From NCBI RefSeq assembly GCF_015277515.1, contig NZ_CP063767.1, positions 992,001 through 1,056,000 of the forward strand: a stretch of 64,000 nt of DNA, in the 5' to 3' direction. Every line of letters starts with the position of its first letter. Within the stretch, counting starts at the first letter, position 1. Below, in pieces: positions 33,853 to 43,318 of this stretch. The stretch is from Thermophilibacter immobilis. GTDB taxonomy: Bacteria; Actinomycetota; Coriobacteriia; Coriobacteriales; Atopobiaceae. The position numbers and the translations under genes were made by a program. A model generated the notes under the pieces. That model was not told the DNA's origin. It saw only the letters and a program-made list of their open reading frames with translations, and did no database searches.

Positions 33853-36202
33853 GGGGGCCGCGGCGCCCTCGCGCCCGGCCATCCCACCGGCCTTCTGGGC
33901 CCTCGTGGCGCTCGTTGCCTGCGAGCGGGTCGCGCTGCGTCTGGCCCCCGACCCGGTCGCGCTCGCGAGGGCGACCGGCATCATCGGCGCGCTCGTGGCC
34001 GGGGCGCTGGGCCTTCTCGCGCGCACGCCGGCGCGTGCGGTCATCCCCCTCCTCGCGGTCTTGTCCTGCGCCCTGGCGGCCGGCGCGCTCGCCTGCTCCC
34101 TCGAGCTCGCGCGTCAGGAGTCCGTCGGGCGCGCCCTCGCGTCGGGCTCCGTGTCCTCCTGGGAGCTTAGGGTCGCGGGGGACCTGTCCGAGGGGGCCTC
34201 GGGATGGCAGGGCCGCGCCGAGGTGCTCACGGACGGCCGCCGAGCGGGCTCGGTCTGGCTCAGCGCCCCCGAGGAGCTCGCCTTCGGCTCCACGATCACG
34301 TGCGTCGGGCGCTTCTCGGCGAACGGGGAGGACGCATGGGGCGTCTCCTCGCGCATGCAGGGGCTCGCGGGGAACGTGCGGGTCGTGCGCGTGCTCTCCC
34401 GCCGTCCGCGGGGAGGTCCGCTGGGGACTCTCGAGGGGCTGCGGGGCGCGGTGCTCGCGAGCTTCGACGCGCCCTCCTCGGACGCGCGGGCCCTGCTTGC
34501 GGGGAGCGTCTGCGGCTCGTCGGCAGCCCTGCGCTCGCGCGGGCTCGACGACGCCTTCGCGGCCTGCGGCGTGGCGCACCTCGTGGCGGTCTCCGGGGGC
34601 CACCTCGTGCTCGTGTGCGCGCTCGTAGGGTCGCTGCTCTCGCGCACGAGCCTCGCTCCGGGCGCCCGCGCGGGGGCGCTGCTCGTCGTCTCCGCCCTCT
34701 TCGTGGCCTTCTGCGGGGCGCCGGTCTCGGCCGTGCGCTCCTGGGCCATGTCGCTCGTGGCGTCGGCCGCCGAGCTCGTGGGCAGACGTGCCCACCCGCT
34801 CTCGTCGGCGAGTGCGGTGGGGATTGCCCTGGCGCTGGCCGAGCCGGGGGTCTCGGGCCAGCTCGGCTACCTGCTCTCCGTCACCTGCGTGTGCGGCATC
34901 TGCCTGTTCGGGGCCTATGCGCGCTTTCTCGTGCGCCTCCTCGTCGGCCGCGCGCGCCCGCCGCGTGGGATTTCGCCGCCGGCCTCGGCCGCCCTTGCGC
35001 GCGCGTCGGCCGAGGCCGTCGACGCCCTCGCCCTGACCCTCGTCTCGCAGGCCGTGACGCTTCCCCTCACCTGCGCGGTCTTCGCGCAGCTGTCGCTCGT
35101 GGCACCGCTCGCCAACGTCCTGCTCGCCCCGCTCTTCTCGGTGCTTCTGTCCCTGGGGCTCGTGGCGGCCTGCCTGGTGGGCGCTCCCCTCGCGCAGGGC
35201 GTCGCGCTCGCGTGCTGCGACGCGGTGGGCCGCGCGTTCGTGGGGCTCCTGCGGGCCCTGGCCGCGCTGCCGCTCGCCTCGGTGCCCGTGGAGGTGGAGG
35301 AGGGCCCTGCCCTGGCCCTTCTCGCCGGCGCCTCGGTGCTGCTGCTCGTCTGGTGGCCGCGGCCGTCGCGCCGCGCGCTCGTCGGCCTCACGGGCGTCGC
35401 GGTCTCCTGCGTCCTCGCCTGGTTCTTGCGCTGGAGGCTCCTCGCGCCCGCGTGCGTGCGGGTGCTCGACGTGGGGCAGGGCGACGCCATCCTCGTCACC
35501 GACGGCGCGCACGCGGCGCTCGTGGACACGGGGCCGGACGCCTCCGTGGTCGAGGCGCTGGCGCGCGCCCACGTCTACCACCTCGACGCCGTGCTGCTCA
35601 CGCACCTGCACGACGACCACGTGGGCGGCCTCGACGACCTGCTCGCCGTCGTGGGGGTCGACCGGCTCGTGGTGGCCGAGGGGGTGGGCGGCTCCACCGG
35701 CGCGTGGGACCTGCCCGTCTCGGAGGTGGGCTATGGGGACGCGCTCGCGGTCGGGGGCTTTCGCCTCAGGGTCGTCTCGCCGACGGGGCCCGTGGACGGC
35801 ACCCACAACGCGGACTCGGTCGAGCTCGCGCTCTCCTTCGACGACGGGACGCGCAGCCTGACGGCGCTGCTCAGCGGGGACGCCGAGAAGGACGAGACGG
35901 GGGCGGCCCTCGCGCGCTGCGACGTGGGTGACATCGACCTCCTCAAGGTGGGCCATCACGGCTCGGAGGTCTCCCTCACCCAGGAGCAGGCTTGCGCGCT
36001 CGACGCGGAAGTGGCGGTTGCGAGTGCGGGGGAGGGCAACTCCTACGGTCACCCCGACCCCGTCTGCGTGGAGGCACTCGAGCGGTCGGGGTCGCTCTTC
36101 CTGTGCACCAAGGATGTCGGCGACGTCTGCGTCGAGCCGGGGGCCGAGGGGCCGCGGGTGAGCTGCGAGAGGGAGGCCCCCGGGGAGGTGCTACCATGGT
36201 GA
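33845..36202 (+). CDS. comEC: Competence protein ComEC/Rec2, DNA uptake channel
   Basis: Forms the channel that takes single-stranded DNA across the membrane. The 785-residue protein has an N-terminal soluble/OB part between hydrophobic segments, a competence domain with about nine transmembrane helices (including GVAHLVAVSGGHLVLV, the family core), and a C-terminal metallo-beta-lactamase domain with VLDVGQGDAILV and the metal motif HLHDDH at residues 587-592. GTG 33845 follows GGAGGGGAGG and overlaps the comEA stop. comEA-comEC-holA is a common Gram-positive order. No comGA-type pilus genes are in the window. Confidence 0.93.
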   Translation: MSEGAAAPSRPAIPPAFWALVALVACERVALRLAPDPVALARATGIIGALVAGALGLLARTPARAVIPLLAVLSCALAAGALACSLELARQESVGRALASGSVSSWELRVAGDLSEGASGWQGRAEVLTDGRRAGSVWLSAPEELAFGSTITCVGRFSANGEDAWGVSSRMQGLAGNVRVVRVLSRRPRGGPLGTLEGLRGAVLASFDAPSSDARALLAGSVCGSSAALRSRGLDDAFAACGVAHLVAVSGGHLVLVCALVGSLLSRTSLAPGARAGALLVVSALFVAFCGAPVSAVRSWAMSLVASAAELVGRRAHPLSSASAVGIALALAEPGVSGQLGYLLSVTCVCGICLFGAYARFLVRLLVGRARPPRGISPPASAALARASAEAVDALALTLVSQAVTLPLTCAVFAQLSLVAPLANVLLAPLFSVLLSLGLVAACLVGAPLAQGVALACCDAVGRAFVGLLRALAALPLASVPVEVEEGPALALLAGASVLLLVWWPRPSRRALVGLTGVAVSCVLAWFLRWRLLAPACVRVLDVGQGDAILVTDGAHAALVDTGPDASVVEALARAHVYHLDAVLLTHLHDDHVGGLDDLLAVVGVDRLVVAEGVGGSTGAWDLPVSEVGYGDALAVGGFRLRVVSPTGPVDGTHNADSVELALSFDDGTRSLTALLSGDAEKDETGAALARCDVGDIDLLKVGHHGSEVSLTQEQACALDAEVAVASAGEGNSYGHPDPVCVEALERSGSLFLCTKDVGDVCVEPGAEGPRVSCEREAPGEVLPW
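36189..36197 (+). promoter_or_regulatory. Possible extended -10 promoter for holA
   Basis: TGCTACCAT overlaps the end of comEC. Transcription would start near 36204, directly at an ATG (36206), which would make that start leaderless; the start at 36242 has a better ribosome binding site. Confidence 0.4.
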
Positions 36203-36241
36203 TTCATGAACCGACGGCCCACGACTCGCGAGGGGGGACAG

Positions 36242-37213
36242 ATGGCACAGGGCGCGGCGCTGCTTCCGGCGTACCTGGCGGTGGGCCCCGACGAGCTCAA
36301 GCGCAGACAGGTCGCGGCCCGTCTGCGCGCCCGCGTGGACGAGGCGTTCTCCGCCTTCGACATCGAGGAACTCACGGCCTCGGCGAACCTGGACCCCGAC
36401 GCCGTGGTCTCGTCGCTCAACACGCTGCCCATGGGGGGGTCCCTGCGCGTCGTCGTCATAGAGGGCGCCGAGAGGCTTCCCAAGGCGGTCTCGGAGGCCC
36501 TCGTCGCCTATCTCGCCGACCCCAATCCCCGCTGCACCCTGGCGCTTCTCGCGACGACCCTCGCCAAGACGACCCGCCTGTACAAGGCCGTCGCCAAGAT
36601 GGGCCCCAAGGCCGTCATATCCTGCGCGGCCAAGAGGGGGCGCGACCTGCCGCCCTACGTGCAGAAGCTCGCCTGCTCCCACGGCGTCTCGATCGATGCG
36701 GACGCCGCGCGCGAGCTCGTGGCACGCGCGGGGGAGTCCACCACCATGCTCGACACCCAGATTCGCTCGCTCGCGGCGCTTCTCGGCGGCTCGGGCGCCA
36801 TCACGCGCGCCTTCGTGGAGGAGCACGTCGCCCGCGTCGCCGAGGTCAAGCCCTGGGAGTTTCTCGACAGGGTCTCGGAGCGCGACGTCGGGCACTCCCT
36901 GGCCCTCTATCACCTGCTCGACGGGTCGGCCCTGGGGCTGCTGTCGCTCGTGACCACGCGTCTCACGGAGCTCGTGTGCGCCCGCTCGCTCGCGGCGCGT
37001 GGCCAGCCCAACCTCCTGGCGGGCGAGCTCAAGAAGGCCGACTGGCAGGTCAGAAACCACGTTCGCTGGACGCGCGGGTTTTCCGACGGGGAGCTCGAGG
37101 GGCTTCTCGGCGCCTGCGCGGACGCCGAGCGGGCGCTCAAGTCAGGTGCTGACTCCAATGCCGTAATGGTCCCTCTCGTCGCGCTCATCTGCGGGGCCAC
37201 CACTGCCCAGTAG
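36242..37213 (+). CDS. holA: DNA polymerase III delta subunit
   Basis: Clamp-loader subunit that opens the beta clamp. The 323-residue protein has an N-terminal AAA+-like domain lacking a P-loop (LLPAYLAVGPDELKRRQVA at the start, then LPMGGSLRVVVIEGAERLP), a middle domain with KPWEFLDRVSERDVGHSL, and a helical collar domain. The overall pattern fits HolA and the position after comEC agrees. ATG 36242 has AGGGGGG five bases upstream; ATG 36206 would add 12 residues. Confidence 0.88.
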   Translation: MAQGAALLPAYLAVGPDELKRRQVAARLRARVDEAFSAFDIEELTASANLDPDAVVSSLNTLPMGGSLRVVVIEGAERLPKAVSEALVAYLADPNPRCTLALLATTLAKTTRLYKAVAKMGPKAVISCAAKRGRDLPPYVQKLACSHGVSIDADAARELVARAGESTTMLDTQIRSLAALLGGSGAITRAFVEEHVARVAEVKPWEFLDRVSERDVGHSLALYHLLDGSALGLLSLVTTRLTELVCARSLAARGQPNLLAGELKKADWQVRNHVRWTRGFSDGELEGLLGACADAERALKSGADSNAVMVPLVALICGATTAQ

Positions 37214-37236
37214 CCCGAGCTTAGGAATCTGACGGG

Positions 37237-37257
37237 CATGCCCTGGCAGAGGGCATG
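37237..37257. terminator. Perfect hairpin after holA
   Basis: CATGCCCT at 37237-37244 pairs with AGGGCATG at 37250-37257 over a five-base loop, 24 bases past the holA stop. No T tract follows on either strand, so function as a terminator is uncertain. Confidence 0.35.
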
Positions 37258-37318
37258 AGACTCGCGCGAGAAGGACGAGTCGCACGGAACAACAGCCTGG
37301 TCAAGGGCGTCCGCCCCG

Positions 37319-37493
37319 CTACCTGCGATCGCCCAGCTCGTCGAACCTTGCCCTGATCAGGAGCTCGACGACGGCGCGGGGAATGAGGGAGACCGCGATC
37401 TGAGCAAGAAATACGAAGCAGCCCAAGAGGTCACACCAACGTGACCACTGACGCAGCGGCGAAGATGAGGGGGACGAGAATCGACATGACCAT
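37319..37493 (-). pseudogene. Frameshifted small membrane protein gene
   Basis: On the minus strand an ATG at 37493, behind GGAAGG, starts MVMSILVPLIFAAASVVTLV and then meets TGA. Skipping one base at that TGA opens the +1 frame, which reads DLLGCFVFLAQIAVSLIPRA and continues to DELGDRR and a TAG at 37319. Joined, the two parts make a 58-residue protein with two hydrophobic segments and a basic end, a coherent small membrane protein. A one-base insertion is the simplest explanation; a programmed +1 shift at TGA-C is possible. I do not recognise the family. It lies between holA and rpsT, facing the same way as rpsT. Confidence 0.5.
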
Positions 37494-37608
37494 GGCGCCT
37501 TCCACGACTTGTCGGCACCCCCCCCTACATCATCCAGGGGCTAGACGAGGCACCTCAACGGGAAGCGGCTCTCATTGATGCAGCCATAGCACAACTCGCG
37601 CCAAAGGA

Positions 37609-37644
37609 AGCGGCGAATAACCTCGAAAGAGGTTATTCGCCGCT
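37609..37644 (-). terminator. Terminator of rpsT
   Basis: A perfect 16-base-pair hairpin (arm core GCGGCGAATAACCTC) with a GAAA-type loop, 38 bases beyond the rpsT stop. The run after it on the minus strand is TTCCTTT. The stem is long enough to act in both directions. Confidence 0.75.
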
Positions 37645-37682
37645 CATGCAAACGTCTTTGTCTCCGCTTGTGCGGCTGCCCG

Positions 37683-37946
37683 CTACTTGACGGTGTTGAC
37701 GAGCTTCTGGACGCCGCTCTTGCGCTGGGAGGCCTGGTTCTTGTGGATGATGCCCTTGGAAGCAGCCTTGTCGAGCAGGCGGCCCGCCTTGTTGGCGGCG
37801 GTCTGAGCGGCCTGGGCGTCGGAGGCCTCAACGGCGACGTGGACGGCCTTGACGGCGGTCTTGAGCTCGGATCGGACGGCCTTGTTACGCTGACGAGCCT
37901 TCTCAGCCGTGATGATGCGCTTCTTCTGAGACTTAATGTTAGCCAC
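37683..37946 (-). CDS. rpsT: 30S ribosomal protein S20
   Basis: Binds 16S rRNA early in 30S assembly. The 87-residue basic protein starts VANIKSQKKRIITAEKARQRNK and contains KGIIHKNQASQRKS, both diagnostic for S20. The GTG start at 37946 follows GAAAGGAACTGCAC on the minus strand; an upstream in-frame GTG/ATG has no ribosome binding site. It is transcribed divergently from lepA, the usual neighbour. Confidence 0.96.
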   Translation of the reverse strand: MANIKSQKKRIITAEKARQRNKAVRSELKTAVKAVHVAVEASDAQAAQTAANKAGRLLDKAASKGIIHKNQASQRKSGVQKLVNTVK

Positions 37947-38013
37947 GTGCAGTTCCTTTCGCGTCCTGGTATGTGAGGCCTCGGTGCTGAGACACGGTGA
38001 GGTCAACTTGCCG

Positions 38014-38022
38014 AGTATAGCA
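38014..38022 (-). promoter_or_regulatory. Extended -10 promoter of rpsT
   Basis: On the minus strand TGCTATACT, an extended -10 very near consensus. No clear -35. The leader would be about 60 bases, possibly used for S20 feedback on its own start (a GTG). Confidence 0.6.
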
Positions 38023-38040
38023 TGACGCTCCTGAGTTCGC

Positions 38041-38046
38041 TATCAT
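38041..38046 (+). promoter_or_regulatory. Possible -10 of lepA, placing the transcript start at the ATG
   Basis: TATCAT lies seven bases before the lepA ATG at 38054. No purine-rich ribosome binding site lies in between. If this is the -10, lepA mRNA is leaderless. The -35 region has no good match. Confidence 0.4.
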
Positions 38047-38053
38047 TCTCCCT

Positions 38054-39861
<1,808 letters not shown>

Positions 39862-39865
<4 letters not shown>

Positions 39866-40920
39866 CGGAGCCCCCGAGCACCTCAGAGCTGCTGGCCTCA
39901 CTGGGGCCCGCGGCCGACCTTTCGGCCGCGCTCGCCCCCTTCGCGGCCTGCGCGCGCGGTCTTTCGCTCGTGGAGCGCCTGGCCGCCCATCCCTTTCTCA
40001 TGGCACCCATGGCCGGCGTGAGCGACGCGGCCTATCGCCTGATGGCACGCGCGGGAGGGGCGCCCCTTGCCTACTCCGAGATGGTCTCGGTCACGGGAAT
40101 CCACTATGCGAGCGAGAAGACCTGGGAGCTCGTGGACCCCGATCCGGCCGAGCCCGACCTCGCCGTGCAGCTCTTTGGGTCCGACGTGGACCACTTCCGC
40201 GAGGCCGCGCGCGCCGCGCGCGAGCGGCTGGGGGCCCGCCTGGCCCTCGTGGACGTGAACATGGCCTGCCCCGTCCCCAAGGTGACGCGCAACGGCGCGG
40301 GCTCGGCGCTGCTCGACGACCCCGCGCGCGCGGCCGCCATCGTGGGGGCCCTCGTGGAGGAGCTCGACGTCCCGGTAACGGTGAAGATCCGCATAGGGCG
40401 CACCCCACAAAAGATCGTGGGGCCCGCGTTCGCCCGCGCGATGGAGGAGGCCGGCGCTGCGGCCGTCGCGGTGCACGGGCGCTTTGCCTCGCAGATGTAT
40501 CGCGGGTCGTCAGACGCCGGGCAGATCCGCCGCGTGGCTGAGGCCGTAGGCGTGCCGGTCATAGCCTCAGGAGACGCGCTCGACGCCCCGCGTGCGGCCG
40601 CGCTTTTGCGCGAGACGGGCGCTGCGGCCTGCTTCGTCGCGCGGGGCAGCTATGGCAACCCCTGGGTGTTCCGCGACGCTGCGGCCGCGCTCGCAGGCGA
40701 GGTCCCCGCGCCGCGCCCGGCCGCGCTGCGCCTGGCGGCCTTCCGCCTGCACGTGCGCCTGCTCGTGGCCACCGGGGCCCACATCGCCCGCGCGCGCAGC
40801 CTCGCCGGCTGGTACCTGAGGGGCGTCCCCGACGCCGCCGCCTGGCGCGAGCGCGCCATGCACTGCGTGGGCGTTGATGACTACCTTGCCCTGGCCGACG
40901 AGGTCGAGGCCACGCTGTGA
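39862..40920 (+). CDS. dusB: tRNA-dihydrouridine synthase (DusB family)
   Basis: FMN enzyme that reduces uridines in the D loop of tRNA. The 352-residue protein has [25 protein letters not shown] with the catalytic Cys, [17 protein letters not shown] and ARGSYGNPW, all DusB-type blocks. About 45 residues precede the usual start at [16 protein letters not shown] 39862 overlaps the lepA stop (GTGA). It overlaps hemW at the far end in the same manner. Confidence 0.92.
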
Positions 40921-42122
40921 GCGGCGTGGCCGCCCTCTACCTGCACCTCCCGTTCTGCCTCAGGCGCTGCGCCTACTGCGACTTTGCCTCCGAGGCCTGC
41001 GGCCATGCCAACCCCCTCATGGGCGCCTACGAGCACTCGCTGGAGCGGCTCGTGGGGCAGGCCGCAGACGTGGGGCTTCTCGGCTCCGTTGAGACCGCCT
41101 ACCTGGGGGGCGGTACGCCCACGATGCTGGGCGCGGAGGCGCTGGGGGCGCTCGTGGGGTGCGTCTGCGCGAGCGGGGACCTTGCCGAGGTCTCCTTCGA
41201 GGCCAACCCCGAGTCCCTCACCGACGAGGTGCTCGCCGCCGCGCGCGCGGCCGGGGCCACGCGGGTCTCGGTGGGCGTGCAGTCCTTCGATGACACCGAG
41301 CTCCGCGCCCTGGGGCGCGTGCATACCGCCGAGCTAGCCCGCGAGAGGGTCCGCGCCGCCGTGGACGCGGGCCTTGCGACCTCGCTCGACCTCATGTGCG
41401 GCATCCCGTACCAGACCGCGGCCAGCTGGGAGTGCTCCCTTGCGGCCGCCGTGGGGCTCGGGGTGGGGCACGTGAGCTGCTATCCCCTCATGATCGAGCC
41501 GGGCACGAGGATGGAGCGCCTCTGCGAGACGGGCGCGCTCCCGTGGCCCTCGGACGACACCGAGGCCGATGACATGGAGGCCGCCGAGCGCGTGCTTGGT
41601 GCGGCAGGCCTTCGCCGCTACGAGGTCGCGAGCTACGCCCTCCCGGGGCAGCGCTGCCGCCACAACGAGGCGTACTGGACGGGTGTCGAGTACCTGGGGC
41701 TGGGCACCGCCGCGGCGAGCATGCTTGGGCGGGCGAGCTACGAGGCCCTCCGCCGCGCATGCCCCTTCCTGCCCGCGGCCCGGCAGGGCGCGGCGCGCCT
41801 GCGCCTCACGCTGACGAGCCCCACCCGCGCGATCGCTGCGGCCGCAGGCTTCGCCGAGCTCACCTTCGACGTGGAGCAGCTGAGCGCGCGGGAGGCCGTG
41901 GCCGAGGACCTCATGCTCGGCCTGCGCATGACCTGCGGCGTGGGGCCAGACCTCCTCGGCCGTGCGCGCGAGGCCGTGGGAGCCTCTGCGCTCGACACGG
42001 CCGTCGAGGCGGCGACCGGGCGCGGCCTGGTCCGCTGGGAGGACGGTCGCCTCGCACCGACCGAGCGCGGCTGGCTCATGGGCAACGAGCTCTACGGGCT
42101 CTTCTGGGACCTCGCGTCGTAG
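40917..42122 (+). CDS. hemW: Radical SAM protein HemW (coproporphyrinogen III oxidase-like)
   Basis: Radical SAM protein proposed to be a heme chaperone; not a true HemN because it lacks that enzyme's N-terminal arm. The 401-residue protein has the [4Fe-4S] motif CLRRCAYC at residues 14-21, YLGGGTPTML, SFEANPESLT, GVQSFDD, SLDLMCGIPYQT and HNEAYWTGVEYLGLG. The position after lepA is conserved in many bacteria. GTG 40917 overlaps the dusB stop. Other heme genes are not present here, so the partner is unknown. Confidence 0.9.
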   Translation: MSGVAALYLHLPFCLRRCAYCDFASEACGHANPLMGAYEHSLERLVGQAADVGLLGSVETAYLGGGTPTMLGAEALGALVGCVCASGDLAEVSFEANPESLTDEVLAAARAAGATRVSVGVQSFDDTELRALGRVHTAELARERVRAAVDAGLATSLDLMCGIPYQTAASWECSLAAAVGLGVGHVSCYPLMIEPGTRMERLCETGALPWPSDDTEADDMEAAERVLGAAGLRRYEVASYALPGQRCRHNEAYWTGVEYLGLGTAAASMLGRASYEALRRACPFLPAARQGAARLRLTLTSPTRAIAAAAGFAELTFDVEQLSAREAVAEDLMLGLRMTCGVGPDLLGRAREAVGASALDTAVEAATGRGLVRWEDGRLAPTERGWLMGNELYGLFWDLAS

Positions 42123-42265
42123 GCGGGCTCTGGGCTCCGGCCGTCCGGTTGACCCCTCGGGGCGCGAACGGCGCCGGCATCCGCGCCGCGCGATGACGGC
42201 GCCTGTGCGGGTGGCCCCGCCTCCTACCCTAGAGGCACTCTCACCCCCCCATACAGGAGGCCGCC

Positions 42266-42700
42266 ATGCTACGAGACGCAGAGAAGACGATCGGCAACCT
42301 GATCGACAAGCAGCGCGCTGCCTTTATCAGCTCGGTGGACGAGGACGGCTTCCCCAACACCCGGGCCATGCTCCCGCCGCGCAAGCGGGTCGGGATTAAG
42401 ACCCTGTACTTCTCGACGAGCACTTCGTCTGCGAAGGTGGGGCAGTACCGAGATAGCCCCAAGACCTGCGTCTACTTCTGCGGCCGGCGCTTCTTCAGGG
42501 GCGTCATGCTGAGGGGGACCGTCGAGGTGCCGGAGGACCCCGACGCCAAGAGGATGATATGGCGGGTGGGGGACCGGCAGTACTACTCCAGGGGCGTGAC
42601 GGATCCCGACTTCTGCGTCCTCAAGTTCACCGCCACGCAGGGCGGCTACTACGCGAGCTACAAGTCCGAGAGCTTCCCGATCTCCGACCCCGCGGTCTAG
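42266..42700 (+). CDS. Pyridoxamine 5'-phosphate oxidase-fold flavin protein (general stress type)
   Basis: Split-barrel FMN/F420-binding fold. The 144-residue protein begins LRDAEKTIGNLIDKQRAAFISSVDEDGFPNTRAM, then TLYFSTSTSSAKVGQ and CVYFCGRRFFRGVMLRGTVEV, matching the small PPOX-like proteins of gut bacteria. It is a stand-alone gene with AGGAGGCCGCC before ATG 42266. True PdxH is longer and has a different C terminus, so vitamin B6 synthesis is unlikely. Substrate unknown. Confidence 0.8.
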   Translation: MLRDAEKTIGNLIDKQRAAFISSVDEDGFPNTRAMLPPRKRVGIKTLYFSTSTSSAKVGQYRDSPKTCVYFCGRRFFRGVMLRGTVEVPEDPDAKRMIWRVGDRQYYSRGVTDPDFCVLKFTATQGGYYASYKSESFPISDPAV

Positions 42701-42996
42701 CGCACCTGCGTCTGCGTTCCGGCGGGAACGTCGCCCAGGTGGCGCTTGTCCCTTCTTGCCAGCCCCATCACGAGAAGTACGAGGCCGAGCGCCATGGCAG
42801 AGAAGCTGAGCGCGGCGGAGACGGTGTCAAAGTCGGTATAGATGCCCCGAATTGTCCCGATGTGCCCCAGCTGCCAGGGCAAGAACTTGACGAGGTTTCT
42901 CAGCAGGCTCGCGCCAAAGCTCTTGTGGGCGTAGTGCAACTTGAGCTCGGCTACCCGCTTGCCCAGGCGGCCCGTGACGGCTACCTGCCCGACCAC
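42697..42996 (-). pseudogene. RDD-family membrane protein, C-terminal remnant
   Basis: The minus strand encodes about 99 residues from GTG 42996. It contains TGRLGKRVAELKLHY, FGASLLRNLVKFLPWQLGHI, a hydrophobic segment (ALGLVLLVMGL), and ARRDKRHLGDVPAGTQTQV, the middle and end of RDD domains. The first transmembrane helix with the family's conserved Arg/Asp is missing, no ribosome binding site precedes the GTG, and element D with the thi promoter lies where the N terminus should be. A truncated gene is the simplest reading. It overlaps the end of the PPOX gene by four bases, tail to tail. Confidence 0.6.
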
Positions 42997-43030
42997 GAGG
43001 ACACCACGATGAGCATCCCCGCGGTGCCGG

Positions 43031-43149
43031 GCTTCGAGTGCGCGAAAGTCCGTCCGATTCGACGAGAAGAGCGACCTTCTCGCCAGAGTTTTCCCAGTTG
43101 GCATCCTGGCATGGGACGCAGCTGTCACCGACTTTCGCGCACTCGAAGC
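43031..43149. repeat. Long inverted-repeat element D upstream of the thi operon
   Basis: Perfect 20-bp arms, GCTTCGAGTGCGCGAAAGTC at 43031-43050 and its reverse complement at 43130-43149. Inside lie CGTCC (43051) with GGGACG (43113-43118), a seven-base-pair hairpin CGAGAAG/CTTCTCG (43062-43081), and CCCA/TGGG flanking a small stem. An outer pair GGTGCCG (43023) with CGGCACC (43166) could enclose the whole. Such nesting suggests a folded RNA or a mobile fold-back element. It lies between the RDD remnant and the thi promoter. Confidence 0.7.
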
Positions 43150-43178
43150 TGAAAGCCTGGCCGTGCGGCACCCGTTAG

Positions 43179-43187
43179 TGCTAGGGT
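43179..43187 (+). promoter_or_regulatory. Extended -10 promoter of the thi operon
   Basis: TGCTAGGGT, extended -10 type, no clear -35. Transcription from about 43194 would begin just before the TPP riboswitch. Confidence 0.5.
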
Positions 43188-43210
43188 GAGCATCGCGTCG
43201 ACAACTGCAT

Positions 43211-43314
43211 AGCAGGGGAGCCAGCGAAGCGCGTGCGCGTGCAGCGGCGGCTGAGAGGGGACACGCCATGTCCCGACCCTTGAACCTGATATGGGTAATG
43301 CCAACGAAGGGAGA
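43211..43314 (+). promoter_or_regulatory. TPP riboswitch (THI box)
   Basis: The leader holds the conserved thiamine pyrophosphate aptamer: GGCTGAGAGGGG near 43249, a P3 hairpin GGGAC/GTCCC around 43257-43275, then ACCCTTGAACCTGAT (43277 on) and GGTAATGCCAACGAAGGGA near 43295-43313. P2 is extended by a GC-rich arm. The last segment AAGGGAG is at once part of the P1 side of the aptamer and the ribosome binding site of thiC, seven bases before its ATG. That suggests control of translation: with TPP bound, the site is hidden. No separate terminator is visible. Confidence 0.92.
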
Positions 43315-43318
43315 CATC

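Noticed and set aside
37500-37530. A GACTTGTCGGC segment similar to the arm of elements A and B
   Set aside because: Only about nine bases match, and no partner arm occurs within 150 bases on either side.
37541-37831. A 96-codon minus-strand frame overlapping rpsT
   Set aside because: Out of frame with rpsT and composed of Pro/Arg/Ser low complexity; the S20 frame is certain.
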